DNA of 64,000 nt from Micromonospora tulbaghiae (GTDB lineage: Bacteria; Actinomycetota; Actinomycetes; Mycobacteriales; Micromonosporaceae), in contig NZ_FMCQ01000007.1 of assembly GCF_900091605.1 (NCBI RefSeq), forward strand, positions 308,860 to 372,859, in the 5' to 3' direction. Positions 49,387 to 57,152 of this stretch are shown here, one piece after another. Position 1 is the stretch's first letter. Every line of letters begins with the position of its first letter. The translations under genes were made by a program, and so were the position numbers. The notes beneath the pieces were generated by a model. That model saw nothing but the letters and a program-made list of their open reading frames with translations. It was not told the origin of the DNA and ran no database searches.

Positions 49387-50226
49387 TCAGGCCGGCTTGC
49401 GGGCGACGAACATGCCCCAGCCGAACTCGCCCCTGTCGATCGCCGCCTGGATCTCGTCGCACGAGTCGGCGAAGCCGAGGATCCAGGTCCGCGCCGCCTC
49501 GTCCGCCGTCGTCGCGGCACGCTCCCGGGCGGTGCGGCCCAGCACCCGGTACGTCTGCCTGATGTGCGCGTCGAGGCTGCGGGCGACCACGTCCACGAAC
49601 CCGGCCTCCGCCAGCGCCCGGCGGTAGCCGTCGAGCGAGTAGCCGTCGTTCCAGCGCACCCGGTCGTAGACGTGCCTGCGGGCCGCCTCGCCGATCCGCT
49701 CGGTGGGCTGGAGGAAGTCGGACACGGCAAGCACCCCGCCGGGGGCGAGCACCCGGAACATCTCGGCGTGGCTGCGCGGCTTGTCCGGCACCAGGAACAG
49801 CGCGTCCTGGCTGACCACGTGCGTGAACGTGCCGTCGGTGTACGGCAGGGCGGTGGCCGAGCCGTGCCGGAACGACACGGGAAGCGAGGCGCCCCGCTCG
49901 GCGCGCCGCTGCTCGGCGAAGCGCACCCGCTCGATGCTCAGGTCCAGCCCTTCGCCCCGGCATCCGGTACGGGCGGCCAGGCGCAGCAGGAAGTTGCCGC
50001 AGCCGCAGCCCACGTCGAGCACGTTCGCCGAGGCGTCGATGCCGGCGTCGGCGGCGAGGATGTCGGAGGTCCGGTCGGCCGCCGCGTGGTAGTCGGTGTC
50101 GTCCTCCCCGGTGAAGTAGCCGGTGTGCAGCACGCCCTCGCTGTCCCAGAAACTGAGGTACGTCTGCGTGGTCTGGTCGAAGAACTCGGAGACGTCCCGC
50201 TCGGTGAACCGGCTGGTCGTGGACAT
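49387..50226 (-). CDS. class I SAM-dependent methyltransferase
   Basis: 279 residues. SAM motif I is VLDVGCGCGNFLLRLA (about 70-85), post-motif GLDLS, motif II-like GTFTHVVSQDALFLV. The layout, with an N-terminal FFDQTTQTYL helix and DFLQPTERI after the core, resembles glycine/sarcosine N-methyltransferases and ubiE-like small-molecule methylases. Start ATG 50226 is chosen over GTG 50232 for its AAGGGAG spacing. 14 bp upstream of the encapsulin gene in the same operon. Confidence 0.85.
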   Translation of the reverse strand: MSTTSRFTERDVSEFFDQTTQTYLSFWDSEGVLHTGYFTGEDDTDYHAAADRTSDILAADAGIDASANVLDVGCGCGNFLLRLAARTGCRGEGLDLSIERVRFAEQRRAERGASLPVSFRHGSATALPYTDGTFTHVVSQDALFLVPDKPRSHAEMFRVLAPGGVLAVSDFLQPTERIGEAARRHVYDRVRWNDGYSLDGYRRALAEAGFVDVVARSLDAHIRQTYRVLGRTARERAATTADEAARTWILGFADSCDEIQAAIDRGEFGWGMFVARKPA

Positions 50227-50255
50227 GGGCACTCCCTTGTGCGGCGGTCGGTGGG

Positions 50256-51086
50256 TCAGGCGTAGGTGTCCTTGCGGACGCCGGTGAGGTGGGGCAGGTC
50301 GGGGCCGGTGGCGGAGGCGCCGCCGTCGATCAGGTGCACCCCGGCGGTCACGTACGACGCCCGCTCGCCGGCCAGGAAGGCGGCCACCGCGGCGACCTCC
50401 TCGGGCCGGGCCAGCCGGCCGACGGCGCTGTGGTGACCCATCGCGGACAGCCGCGCCTCGACGTCGCCGTCCGCGCCGGCGAGCCGGGCCGCGGCGCGTT
50501 CCATCGGCGGCGTACGCACACCGCCGGGCGCGAGCACGTTGACGGTGATGCCGTCGCGGCCCACGTCGACGGCGAGGCCCTGGGCGAAGCGGACGAGCGC
50601 CGCCCGGGTCACCCCGGACAGCACGAGCGGTCCGATCGGCACGCAGGCGGTCTCGGAGGCCACCAGCAGCAGCCGGCCCCAGCCCGCGGCGCGCATGTGC
50701 GGCAGCGCGGCCATCGACACCGCGACCGCCGGCAGCAGCACCCGGTCGACAGCCGCCCGGTAGTCGTCGGTGCCGAAACCGGTGGCGGTGCCGACCGGCG
50801 GGCTGCCGCCGCTGACCAGCAGCACGTCCACCCCGCCCATCTCGGCGGCGACCCGGTCCACCCAGCGTGCGGCGGCGGCGGTGTCGGTGAGGTCCACGCC
50901 GGTCGCGCTGACCCTGCCGGAGGCCACAGCGGTCAGCTCCCGCTCGGCGGCGGCGAGCCGTTGCGGGTCACGCCCGCACACCGCCACGTGTGCGCCCTCC
51001 GCGGCGAACTCCTTCGCACAGGCCAGCCCGATGCCGCTGGTGCCGCCGGCGACGAGTGCCACCCGGCCCTTGAGCCCCAGATCCAC
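50256..51086 (-). CDS. atypical short-chain dehydrogenase (SDR) lacking the YxxxK motif
   Basis: 276 residues. Nucleotide-binding GGTSGIG at 14-20 and NVLAPGGVRTP are normal, but the active site is not. NAG is replaced by SGG, and the position of the catalytic YxxxK reads SGVTR (157-161). Such proteins exist as a minor SDR class and may be non-catalytic or use other residues. After the usual SDR end (LIDGG) there is a tail of about 16 residues ending VRKDTYA, possibly an encapsulin-targeting sequence. GTG start 4 bp after the sulfotransferase stop. Confidence 0.82.
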   Translation of the reverse strand: MDLGLKGRVALVAGGTSGIGLACAKEFAAEGAHVAVCGRDPQRLAAAERELTAVASGRVSATGVDLTDTAAAARWVDRVAAEMGGVDVLLVSGGSPPVGTATGFGTDDYRAAVDRVLLPAVAVSMAALPHMRAAGWGRLLLVASETACVPIGPLVLSGVTRAALVRFAQGLAVDVGRDGITVNVLAPGGVRTPPMERAAARLAGADGDVEARLSAMGHHSAVGRLARPEEVAAVAAFLAGERASYVTAGVHLIDGGASATGPDLPHLTGVRKDTYA

Positions 51087-51090
51087 GTCC

Positions 51091-52062
51091 TCACCTCTCC
51101 GTCTCGCCGACGCGGGCCGCCGCGCCGGGGTACGCCGGGTCACCGGCCGGCCCGCCGGACCGGTAGCCGTACCGGGTGGACAGCGGCCACGCCAATGCCG
51201 CCACGGCCAGCCGCTGCCGGCCGGTCAGGGTGCGCCGCCACCCGTCGTCGCGGTCCCGGATCACGGTCGGGCCGGTCCGGAACCGGTCCGGGTTGCCGGT
51301 GACCGTGTGGTTGCCGCGCAGCTCGACGGTCCGGTCCCGAACCGGGTTGGCCGCCGGGTCGACGCCCACCAGCTTCAGCAGGGCACGGATGGTGCCGGCC
51401 GGGTCGGCGGTGAAGTCCTCGTAGCGCAGGAACGCCGACCGGCCGGGATGCCGCCGGTTGATCGCCGCCGAGGCCCGGTTGAACCCGTTCCAGTACGCGG
51501 TGCTGCGCGCCGCCGACATCGCGTAGACGTACTCCTTCGGCTCCCGCCACGAGTGCGCCACCGCGCGCGGGTCACGCACCAGGTGCAGCCAGTACGCCTC
51601 GACGCCCGGCACGTGCGGCAGCAACGCCGACTCGCCGGGGATCTTGGTGCTGTCCACGATCACCCGGGCGCCGGTGCGCGCGGCCACCTCGCGGTAGACC
51701 GCGCCGAGCAGGTCGGCGTGCGCCCGGGTGTCCGCGTCGTACGCGCCCCGGCGCAGCACCCGCCAGGTGTGCCGGGTCCGCAACCGGGCCCGTTGCCGCC
51801 GGATCACCTCGGCGGCGTGCGCGTCCGCCGGCATGCCGGCCGGGCGGCCGACCGGCAGCACCGCCGACCACAGCGGACAGCCGGTCAGCGCGGCGCCGCA
51901 GCCGCACCTGTCGTTCACGCCGCGCCCGGTCGAGTTCTTCCACAGGAAGTGCAGCTCACCGACGTGCACCACACCGGGCGCCTCGCCGAGGACGTTGCCG
52001 ATGATGGTGCTGCCGTTACGGCACCAGCCGTTGACGCTGAGAACGGTCACCGGTGCGCTCAT
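51091..52062 (-). CDS. PAPS-dependent sulfotransferase family protein
   Basis: 323 residues. The 5'-phosphosulfate loop is GWCRNGSTIIGNVL (12-25) and the 3'-phosphate site is RDPRAVAHS (163-171). Four cysteines cluster near residues 53-62 (CGCGAALTGC), suggesting a metal or structural site as in bacterial sulfotransferases of this type. It would sulfate a hydroxyl or amine of the pathway product. ATGA overlap with the exporter gene. Confidence 0.87.
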   Translation of the reverse strand: MSAPVTVLSVNGWCRNGSTIIGNVLGEAPGVVHVGELHFLWKNSTGRGVNDRCGCGAALTGCPLWSAVLPVGRPAGMPADAHAAEVIRRQRARLRTRHTWRVLRRGAYDADTRAHADLLGAVYREVAARTGARVIVDSTKIPGESALLPHVPGVEAYWLHLVRDPRAVAHSWREPKEYVYAMSAARSTAYWNGFNRASAAINRRHPGRSAFLRYEDFTADPAGTIRALLKLVGVDPAANPVRDRTVELRGNHTVTGNPDRFRTGPTVIRDRDDGWRRTLTGRQRLAVAALAWPLSTRYGYRSGGPAGDPAYPGAAARVGETER

Positions 52063-53243
52063 GCCGCGCGTACCTCCGCCGCCGGCGTGGGCACGGGCGA
52101 CGGCCGGCCGATGCGCAGCGCCATCGCGGCGGCGACCGCCGCGCCGGTCGCGCCCGCGACGAACACCGCCGGATAACCGAGACCGGCCGCGACCAGGCCG
52201 GTCGCCGGCCCCCACACCGCCAGCCCGAGATCCCAGAACGAGGTGTACGCCCCGATCGCCGCGCCCTGCCGCGCCGGGTCGGTGCGGTTCATCACCATCA
52301 GCGCCAGCGACGGGTGCAGCAGGGAGAACCCGACGCCCATCACCACGCTGCCGGCCACCGCGACCGGCAGGTTCGGCGCGACCGCGATGACCAGCAGACC
52401 GACCGCCTCGCCCACCCCGCACCAGGTGGCCACCCGGCGAGGGCCGAGCCGGTCGGGCAGGTGCCCGATGACCAGGCGGGTGCCGGCGTACACGGCGCTG
52501 AAGACGCTCAGCACCACCACGCCGTGGCCGATGCCCCGGGCGTCCAGGTGCAGTACGACGAACGCGGCCAGGCCCGCGTACCCGGCGGCGCCGAAGGTGA
52601 GCGCGATGCCGGGCAGCAGCGCCGGGCGCAGCAGCAGCCCGGCGCCCTTGGCCGCGGGTGCGGTACGCGCCGGCGCGGGCACCAGCGCGACGAGCGCCGC
52701 GCCGACCGCCGGGGCGACCGCGCTGAGCACCCACACCGCCTGGTAACCGGCCTGCTGCACGGTGGCGCCGAGGAACGTGCCGGCGGAGATGCCGCCCCAC
52801 ATGCTCACCCCGTACAGGCCGATGAGCTGGCCGCGCCGGTCGTGCGGGGCTAGCTGCACGATCCACACCGCACCGGCGGTGAACAGCGCCGCCTCACCGG
52901 CGCCGAGCAGCAGCCGGACCGCGACGAGCGCGGGCACGTCCAGCGGTGCCAGGTAGAGCAGGCCGCCGCCGGCCACCACGAGCGCCCCGGTCAGCATCAC
53001 CGTCCGGTGGCCGTGCCGGTCGGCGAGCGCGCCCGCGACCGGCCGGACCAGCAGCGCGGTCACCGCGGTCACCGTGACCACCACACCGACGGTCAGGTCA
53101 CCGGCGTCGTGCCGTTCGCGCAGGAAGCCGGGCAGCACCGGGATCACCGCTGTGAGGCCGAGGTAGCCGGTGAACAGCCCGCCGAGCAGACCGGCCAGCG
53201 CGAGCCGGGGCAGGGGCCGGGCGGGGGCGTGCGCGCCGGTCAC
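52059..53243 (-). CDS. MFS transporter, probable product exporter
   Basis: 394 residues, twelve membrane helices, motif A-like GALADRHGHRTVM in the first half and GHLPDRLGPRRVA in the second. Tightly coupled by 4-bp overlaps on both sides inside the encapsulin cluster, so export of the pathway product or self-resistance is likely. Substrate not predictable. Confidence 0.87.
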   Translation of the reverse strand: MTGAHAPARPLPRLALAGLLGGLFTGYLGLTAVIPVLPGFLRERHDAGDLTVGVVVTVTAVTALLVRPVAGALADRHGHRTVMLTGALVVAGGGLLYLAPLDVPALVAVRLLLGAGEAALFTAGAVWIVQLAPHDRRGQLIGLYGVSMWGGISAGTFLGATVQQAGYQAVWVLSAVAPAVGAALVALVPAPARTAPAAKGAGLLLRPALLPGIALTFGAAGYAGLAAFVVLHLDARGIGHGVVVLSVFSAVYAGTRLVIGHLPDRLGPRRVATWCGVGEAVGLLVIAVAPNLPVAVAGSVVMGVGFSLLHPSLALMVMNRTDPARQGAAIGAYTSFWDLGLAVWGPATGLVAAGLGYPAVFVAGATGAAVAAAMALRIGRPSPVPTPAAEVRAA

Positions 53244-54553
53244 GACCCGACCAGCGCGGTCTCACGGGCGGCGGCCACCTTGCGGACCGCGCGGACCAGG
53301 TCGTCGCAGTCCTCGGGCGTGAGGTTGGACGACAGCGGCACGTCGACGGTCTCGGTCAGCAGCCGTGCGGTGCGCGGCAGCGTCGCCCGGATCTCACCCG
53401 GGTCGGCGCTGTCGTACAGGAACCGCCAGTTCCAGAACGCCCGGACGTTGAGGTCGTCGTCCGCGCCGATGTTGCGGGCGTCGATCCCCTCGGCCCGCAA
53501 CGCGCGGGCGAACCAGCCCGCGTCGCCGCCGGGCACGCGGAACACGAACGCCTCCCCGAGGTACGCCCCGGGCGCGACCGGCCGCCGGACCGCGATCCCG
53601 GACAGACCGGCCAGCGCGGCGCTGACGTGCGCGTAGTTGCGGTGGAACAGCGCCAGCCGCTGCGGCAGTCGGGTGAGTTCGGCGCGCAGCAGGGCCGCCC
53701 GGATCTCGTCCATCCGCAGGCTGAGCAGCGGCAGGTCCAGGCCGGTGAGCGGCGGCTCGCCGTGCGGGAAGTGCCGCCGCAGCCGCCCCTCGTACGCCCC
53801 GGACAGCGCCACCGCCCGCGCGAACAGCGTGCTGTCGTCGGTGATCAGAAATCCGCCCTCACCGCAGTTGAGCGCCTTGTCGGACTGGGTGCTGAACGCC
53901 CCGGCGGCCCCGAACGTGCCGAGCTTGCGGCCGTTCAGTTCGGCGCCGAGCGCGGGCACCGCGTCCTCGATGAGCGGCACGCCCATCTCGGCGGCGAAGG
54001 CGGACAGCGCCTCGACGTCGGCGGCGAAGCCGCGCATGTGCACGACCATGACGGCGCGGATCTCCGGCCGCCAGCGGCGACGCAGGTCGTCGAGGTCCAT
54101 CCGCAGGTCGTCGTCGACCTCGACCAGGAATGGCCGGCAACCGGCCAGCACAATGGCGCTGGGGGTGGCGACGAAAGTGAATCCGGGGCAGGCCACCAAT
54201 GAGCCCGGCGGTACTCCTGCGCCCATCAGGGCGAGCGCCAGCGCGGCGGTCCCGCTGGAAACCGCTAGCGCGTGCCGGGTGCCGAAATAACGACACAGTT
54301 CGTCCTCGAACCGCCCACATTCGGTTTCGTTCGCTGGGCGATGGTCATATCGGAAGTAGAGGTGACTGCGCACGGCGCGAATGGCCGCGTCCTCGTCCTC
54401 GGTGTGCACGAAAACCGCGCCCTTGTCGTACGTCGGCCAGGGCGTGCGGCGCACCGGCCGTCCGCCGTGCAGGGCGAGCTGTTCGGGCAGCTCAGAGCCG
54501 TTCTGCACCGGCCTCAGCGGGCTCGGTGCGGGAGCGTCGTTGTTCCCGTCCAC
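53240..54553 (-). CDS. DegT/DnrJ/EryC1-family PLP aminotransferase
   Basis: 437 residues. PLP lysine is Lys226 in STQSDKALNCGEGG; SSGTAALALAL binds the phosphate and IEDAVPALGA the pyridine nitrogen. The family installs amino groups on keto-sugars or cyclitols. An N-terminal extension of about 25 residues rich in Pro, Asn and Ala precedes the fold and could be a linker or targeting segment. GTG start has GAGGAG about 9 bp upstream. First gene of the encapsulin operon. Confidence 0.88.
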   Translation of the reverse strand: MDGNNDAPAPSPLRPVQNGSELPEQLALHGGRPVRRTPWPTYDKGAVFVHTEDEDAAIRAVRSHLYFRYDHRPANETECGRFEDELCRYFGTRHALAVSSGTAALALALMGAGVPPGSLVACPGFTFVATPSAIVLAGCRPFLVEVDDDLRMDLDDLRRRWRPEIRAVMVVHMRGFAADVEALSAFAAEMGVPLIEDAVPALGAELNGRKLGTFGAAGAFSTQSDKALNCGEGGFLITDDSTLFARAVALSGAYEGRLRRHFPHGEPPLTGLDLPLLSLRMDEIRAALLRAELTRLPQRLALFHRNYAHVSAALAGLSGIAVRRPVAPGAYLGEAFVFRVPGGDAGWFARALRAEGIDARNIGADDDLNVRAFWNWRFLYDSADPGEIRATLPRTARLLTETVDVPLSSNLTPEDCDDLVRAVRKVAAARETALVGS

Positions 54554-54584
54554 CGGCGGACTCCTCGGGCGAGCGGCGACAATT

Positions 54585-54601
54585 CCTATTCACTCGATAG
54601 G
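54585..54601. promoter_or_regulatory. inverted repeat CCTAT-N7-ATAGG before the encapsulin operon
   Basis: Located 31 bp upstream of the aminotransferase start, within an AT-rich patch; plausible operator. Confidence 0.4.
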
Positions 54602-54723
54602 ATTGGCCGGGGCGCACGCCGGGCATGGTCGCCCGGCGGAATCGCGGTCCCGGCGCGATCCCGTCGAGGGGTAAGAAATGCCACCAGATCCGACATCGTT
54701 GATGCGTCGATCCAGCGAGAGTA

Positions 54724-54752
54724 ATGATTGTCGTCGATCCCGTACTCGTCAA
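54724..54752 (-). promoter_or_regulatory. candidate promoter of the encapsulin operon
   Basis: TTGACG (complement of 54747-54752), a 17-bp spacer and AATCAT (complement of 54724-54729) read toward the operon, with a leader of about 165 nt to the first start codon. Confidence 0.4.
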
Positions 54753-54988
54753 CAGATGGACGTGAATATGTTCGGCGGTGGTGCGCGGCGACAGTGGACT
54801 ATGCGGAATTGTCGCTGCCGGCCCGCTGATCCGTCGGCACGCCGGCGCCCGGCTTGCGCTGACCTGCTCGCGCGAGACCTGCTCGCGCCGGGCCTGGCCG
54901 TCTCGGCCTTGGTCGCGTCGTGCCTGGCCGCGCCCCGGATTGCCGTCACCGACGGTAGTGACGAAGCCTCCCCGCGATAGGTCACCTT

Positions 54989-55067
54989 GCGCCCTTTGCT
55001 CTGCAGCCATCGACGCATCGGTAGCTCACGGTCACCGCCGCGTATGCGGCTGCAGAGCAAAGGGCGC
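54989..55067. repeat. perfect 20-bp inverted repeat with 39-bp spacer
   Basis: Left arm 54989-55008 and right arm 55048-55067 are exact reverse complements, including the CCCTTTGCTCTGCAG core. They could form a cruciform or long hairpin, be the ends of a small non-autonomous element, or be two copies of a dispersed repeat. No flanking target duplication was seen. Confidence 0.7.
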
Positions 55068-55263
55068 GCAGGGGTATGGGTGCTGCTGCCGGCCTCTCCG
55101 GCGTCTCCGCTGTTCAGGAGCCCGATGTGGAGAAAACGGCCCAGTCGACGGGCAGGCTGACCGTCACCCTGCGTGAGCTACAGTCCGAGGGTGGCCGAGA
55201 TGACGGAAAGTCACGCCCCGACCGAGCAGGAGGCGCCGCAGCCCGGTCGGACGGGCGGGCGGA

Positions 55264-56001
55264 TCAGGCCGCCCGCCAGTCGTCGACCAGAGCGGCCACT
55301 GTGGCGTGCCGCTGCGCCGGATCGGGTCGGCCGGCCCGGTCGACGACCGAACGCTCAGCGGCGGTGCCCCGCCAGCCGGACGGACCGTCGAGCAGGTGGT
55401 GGAGCGTACGGCCCAGCGCATGGACGGTCGTGCGCTCGTCGATCGTCGCGCCCCGGGTCAGCTCCTCGGGCGACAGGTAACGACGGGAGCCGGGCAGCCG
55501 GTCGGAGTCCAGCACGAACGGTCCCGGCCGGTACTCGTCCAGGTCGATCAGCCACATCCGGCGGGCGTCGAAGTCGTAGAGGAAACAGCCGTCGTACAGG
55601 TCGACCGCCACGTACCCGGCCGCGCTCACGGCCAGGTGGGCGTCGAGGATCACCTCCAGCGCCGCGCGTACCTCAGCGACCGGCAACTGCTGGAAGCGGG
55701 CCAGGCCGCTCCGGTCGCTGCCGCCGCCGGTGGTGGCGTGGTTGAGCACGACGCCGTCGCGCCACGGATACACCAGCGTCGGGCCGTCCGTGCCGTCGCG
55801 CACCAGCTCGGGCCGCACGAGCGCGGGGTGCCGGACCGCCGCGTGCAGGCCCAGGGCGCGCGTGAGCGACTCGCGCGCCCGCGGTGTCCCGGCCCGTTTG
55901 ACGAACCAGCGCCGGCCCGCCGACTCCACGCCGTAGGAGACGCACCCCGAGTCCTGGTCGCCGAAGACCACGAACGCGGCGGCCGGGTCCAGATCCCACA
56001 C
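55264..56001 (-). CDS. serine/threonine protein-kinase-like protein
   Basis: 245 residues, shorter than a normal kinase domain. VAIK-like lysine in RWFVKRA (Lys35), catalytic-loop equivalent VAVDLYDGCFLYDF (131-144) with Asp134 but no HRD, and a metal-Asp in LIDLDEYRPG (153) in place of DFG. APE-like LSPEEL follows. It may phosphorylate a small molecule or protein, or be a regulator. Leaderless GTG: TAGCCT lies 6 bp upstream. Adjacent to, but separately promoted from, the encapsulin cluster. Confidence 0.65.
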   Translation of the reverse strand: MWDLDPAAAFVVFGDQDSGCVSYGVESAGRRWFVKRAGTPRARESLTRALGLHAAVRHPALVRPELVRDGTDGPTLVYPWRDGVVLNHATTGGGSDRSGLARFQQLPVAEVRAALEVILDAHLAVSAAGYVAVDLYDGCFLYDFDARRMWLIDLDEYRPGPFVLDSDRLPGSRRYLSPEELTRGATIDERTTVHALGRTLHHLLDGPSGWRGTAAERSVVDRAGRPDPAQRHATVAALVDDWRAA

Positions 56002-56007
56002 GTGTCG

Positions 56008-56013
56008 AGGCTA
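56008..56013 (-). promoter_or_regulatory. -10 element TAGCCT, leaderless geometry
   Basis: Ends 6 bp before GTG 56001; no Shine-Dalgarno sequence. Confidence 0.5.
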
Positions 56014-56048
56014 CGACGACCACCGCGCCGGCGGTTGCCCCGCCGCGG

Positions 56049-57044
56049 TCACCGCGGTGCGGCCACCACCTCGATCACGTCGGCGGGCGCGCGGCGCGGC
56101 GCCGGTGGCAGCTCCGCGTCCGGGCCCCAGCCCACGCGCACCACCAGGTACGGGTCGCCGATGCCGGCCAGCAGGTCGCGCATCATCCGGCGCGGCCAGG
56201 CCAGCTCCACGGCGTCGCTGAGCGGCGCCCCGGCCAGCCCTTCGGCGGTGGCGGTGAGCAGCAGCGCCGACAGCGCCTCACCGCCGCGCAGCCACGCCGC
56301 CGGCTCGTCGGAGTCGCCGAACAGGATCAGGTACGCCGCGCCCCGGTCGAAGTCCGTGCCCGCGCTGAGCCCGGCCGCCCCGCCGGGGGCGTAGTCGCGC
56401 AGCGGCACCCGCCGCGGGGACGGCCGCACGGCGGTGGCGGCGGGCACTCCGTCGCCGCTGCCCGCCGGGCGGTGGGTCCAGCGGTGCAGCTCCTGCCGGT
56501 ACGCGGGGTCGGCCAGCTCCGCGTCGGCCGCGCGACCGGTGGAGACGGCGAGCATCGGCATCTGGTCCGGCCGGACCACGTGCAGGTGCGCGCCCTCGGC
56601 CTCGACGGCGTCCCCGAGCCGGGCCAGCACCGCCTCCGGCACCGGCCGGTCACCGTACGCCCGGCGGTCGGTGCGGCGGCGTGGAATGGCGTCGACCAGG
56701 CGGCCCGCCGGCACGTCCAGGTCGGCCGGGCCGGTGGTACGCACCCGGGCCAGCAGCGACGGGTCGGGCAGCCGCTCGACGGTTACCGCCCAGCCGGCCG
56801 CCGCCAGCGACACGCGCGCGTGGTGCAGGGCGGCGCCGCAGCTCAGCATCAGCAGCCGGCCGTCCGGATCGGTGTGGGCGAGCTGCCGGTCCGGGTCGGC
56901 GCGCAGTTCGAGGGCGTCGGTGGTGACCCGCCAGCGCCAGGGCTGGGTGTTGAACACCGACGGGGCGTGCAGGGACTGCCGGGCGGCCGCCTCCAGCACC
57001 CGTACCCTCGGGTCCTGGTCGGTGCGGGTCGATGAGCTGTTCAT
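56049..57044 (-). CDS. Acg-family FMN-binding nitroreductase-like protein
   Basis: 331 residues. Begins with the FMN motif QSLHAPSVFNTQPWRW and contains RRRTDRRAYGDRPVP and a second degenerate half, as in Acg (Rv2032) of mycobacteria, a dormancy-linked protein proposed to bind or sequester FMN. AGGAAGG precedes the ATG. Second member of this family in the window after the one at 35445. Confidence 0.85.
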   Translation of the reverse strand: MNSSSTRTDQDPRVRVLEAAARQSLHAPSVFNTQPWRWRVTTDALELRADPDRQLAHTDPDGRLLMLSCGAALHHARVSLAAAGWAVTVERLPDPSLLARVRTTGPADLDVPAGRLVDAIPRRRTDRRAYGDRPVPEAVLARLGDAVEAEGAHLHVVRPDQMPMLAVSTGRAADAELADPAYRQELHRWTHRPAGSGDGVPAATAVRPSPRRVPLRDYAPGGAAGLSAGTDFDRGAAYLILFGDSDEPAAWLRGGEALSALLLTATAEGLAGAPLSDAVELAWPRRMMRDLLAGIGDPYLVVRVGWGPDAELPPAPRRAPADVIEVVAAPR

Positions 57045-57152
57045 GGCGGCCTTCCTGGTTGCTCGTCCCCTTCCGACCCTGCCCGCCGCCGTCGCGGGCG
57101 GACAGGGCCGGAGGTCCCGGCCGCACCGTGCCGTGCGCGCCCCGGCGCGGCG

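Larger units (their letters stand above)
54554..55263. other. 710-bp non-coding region upstream of the encapsulin operon
   Basis: Lower GC than its surroundings near 54660-54780. No open frame has normal actinobacterial codon use. It holds the candidate promoter, the CCTAT inverted repeat and the long inverted repeat at 54989-55067. Confidence 0.55.

Noticed and set aside
54678..54980. 100-codon plus-strand frame with GAGGGG before its ATG
   Set aside because: Third codon positions are not GC-rich, the product is Arg-rich without a recognisable pattern, and the region looks like the regulatory gap before the encapsulin operon.
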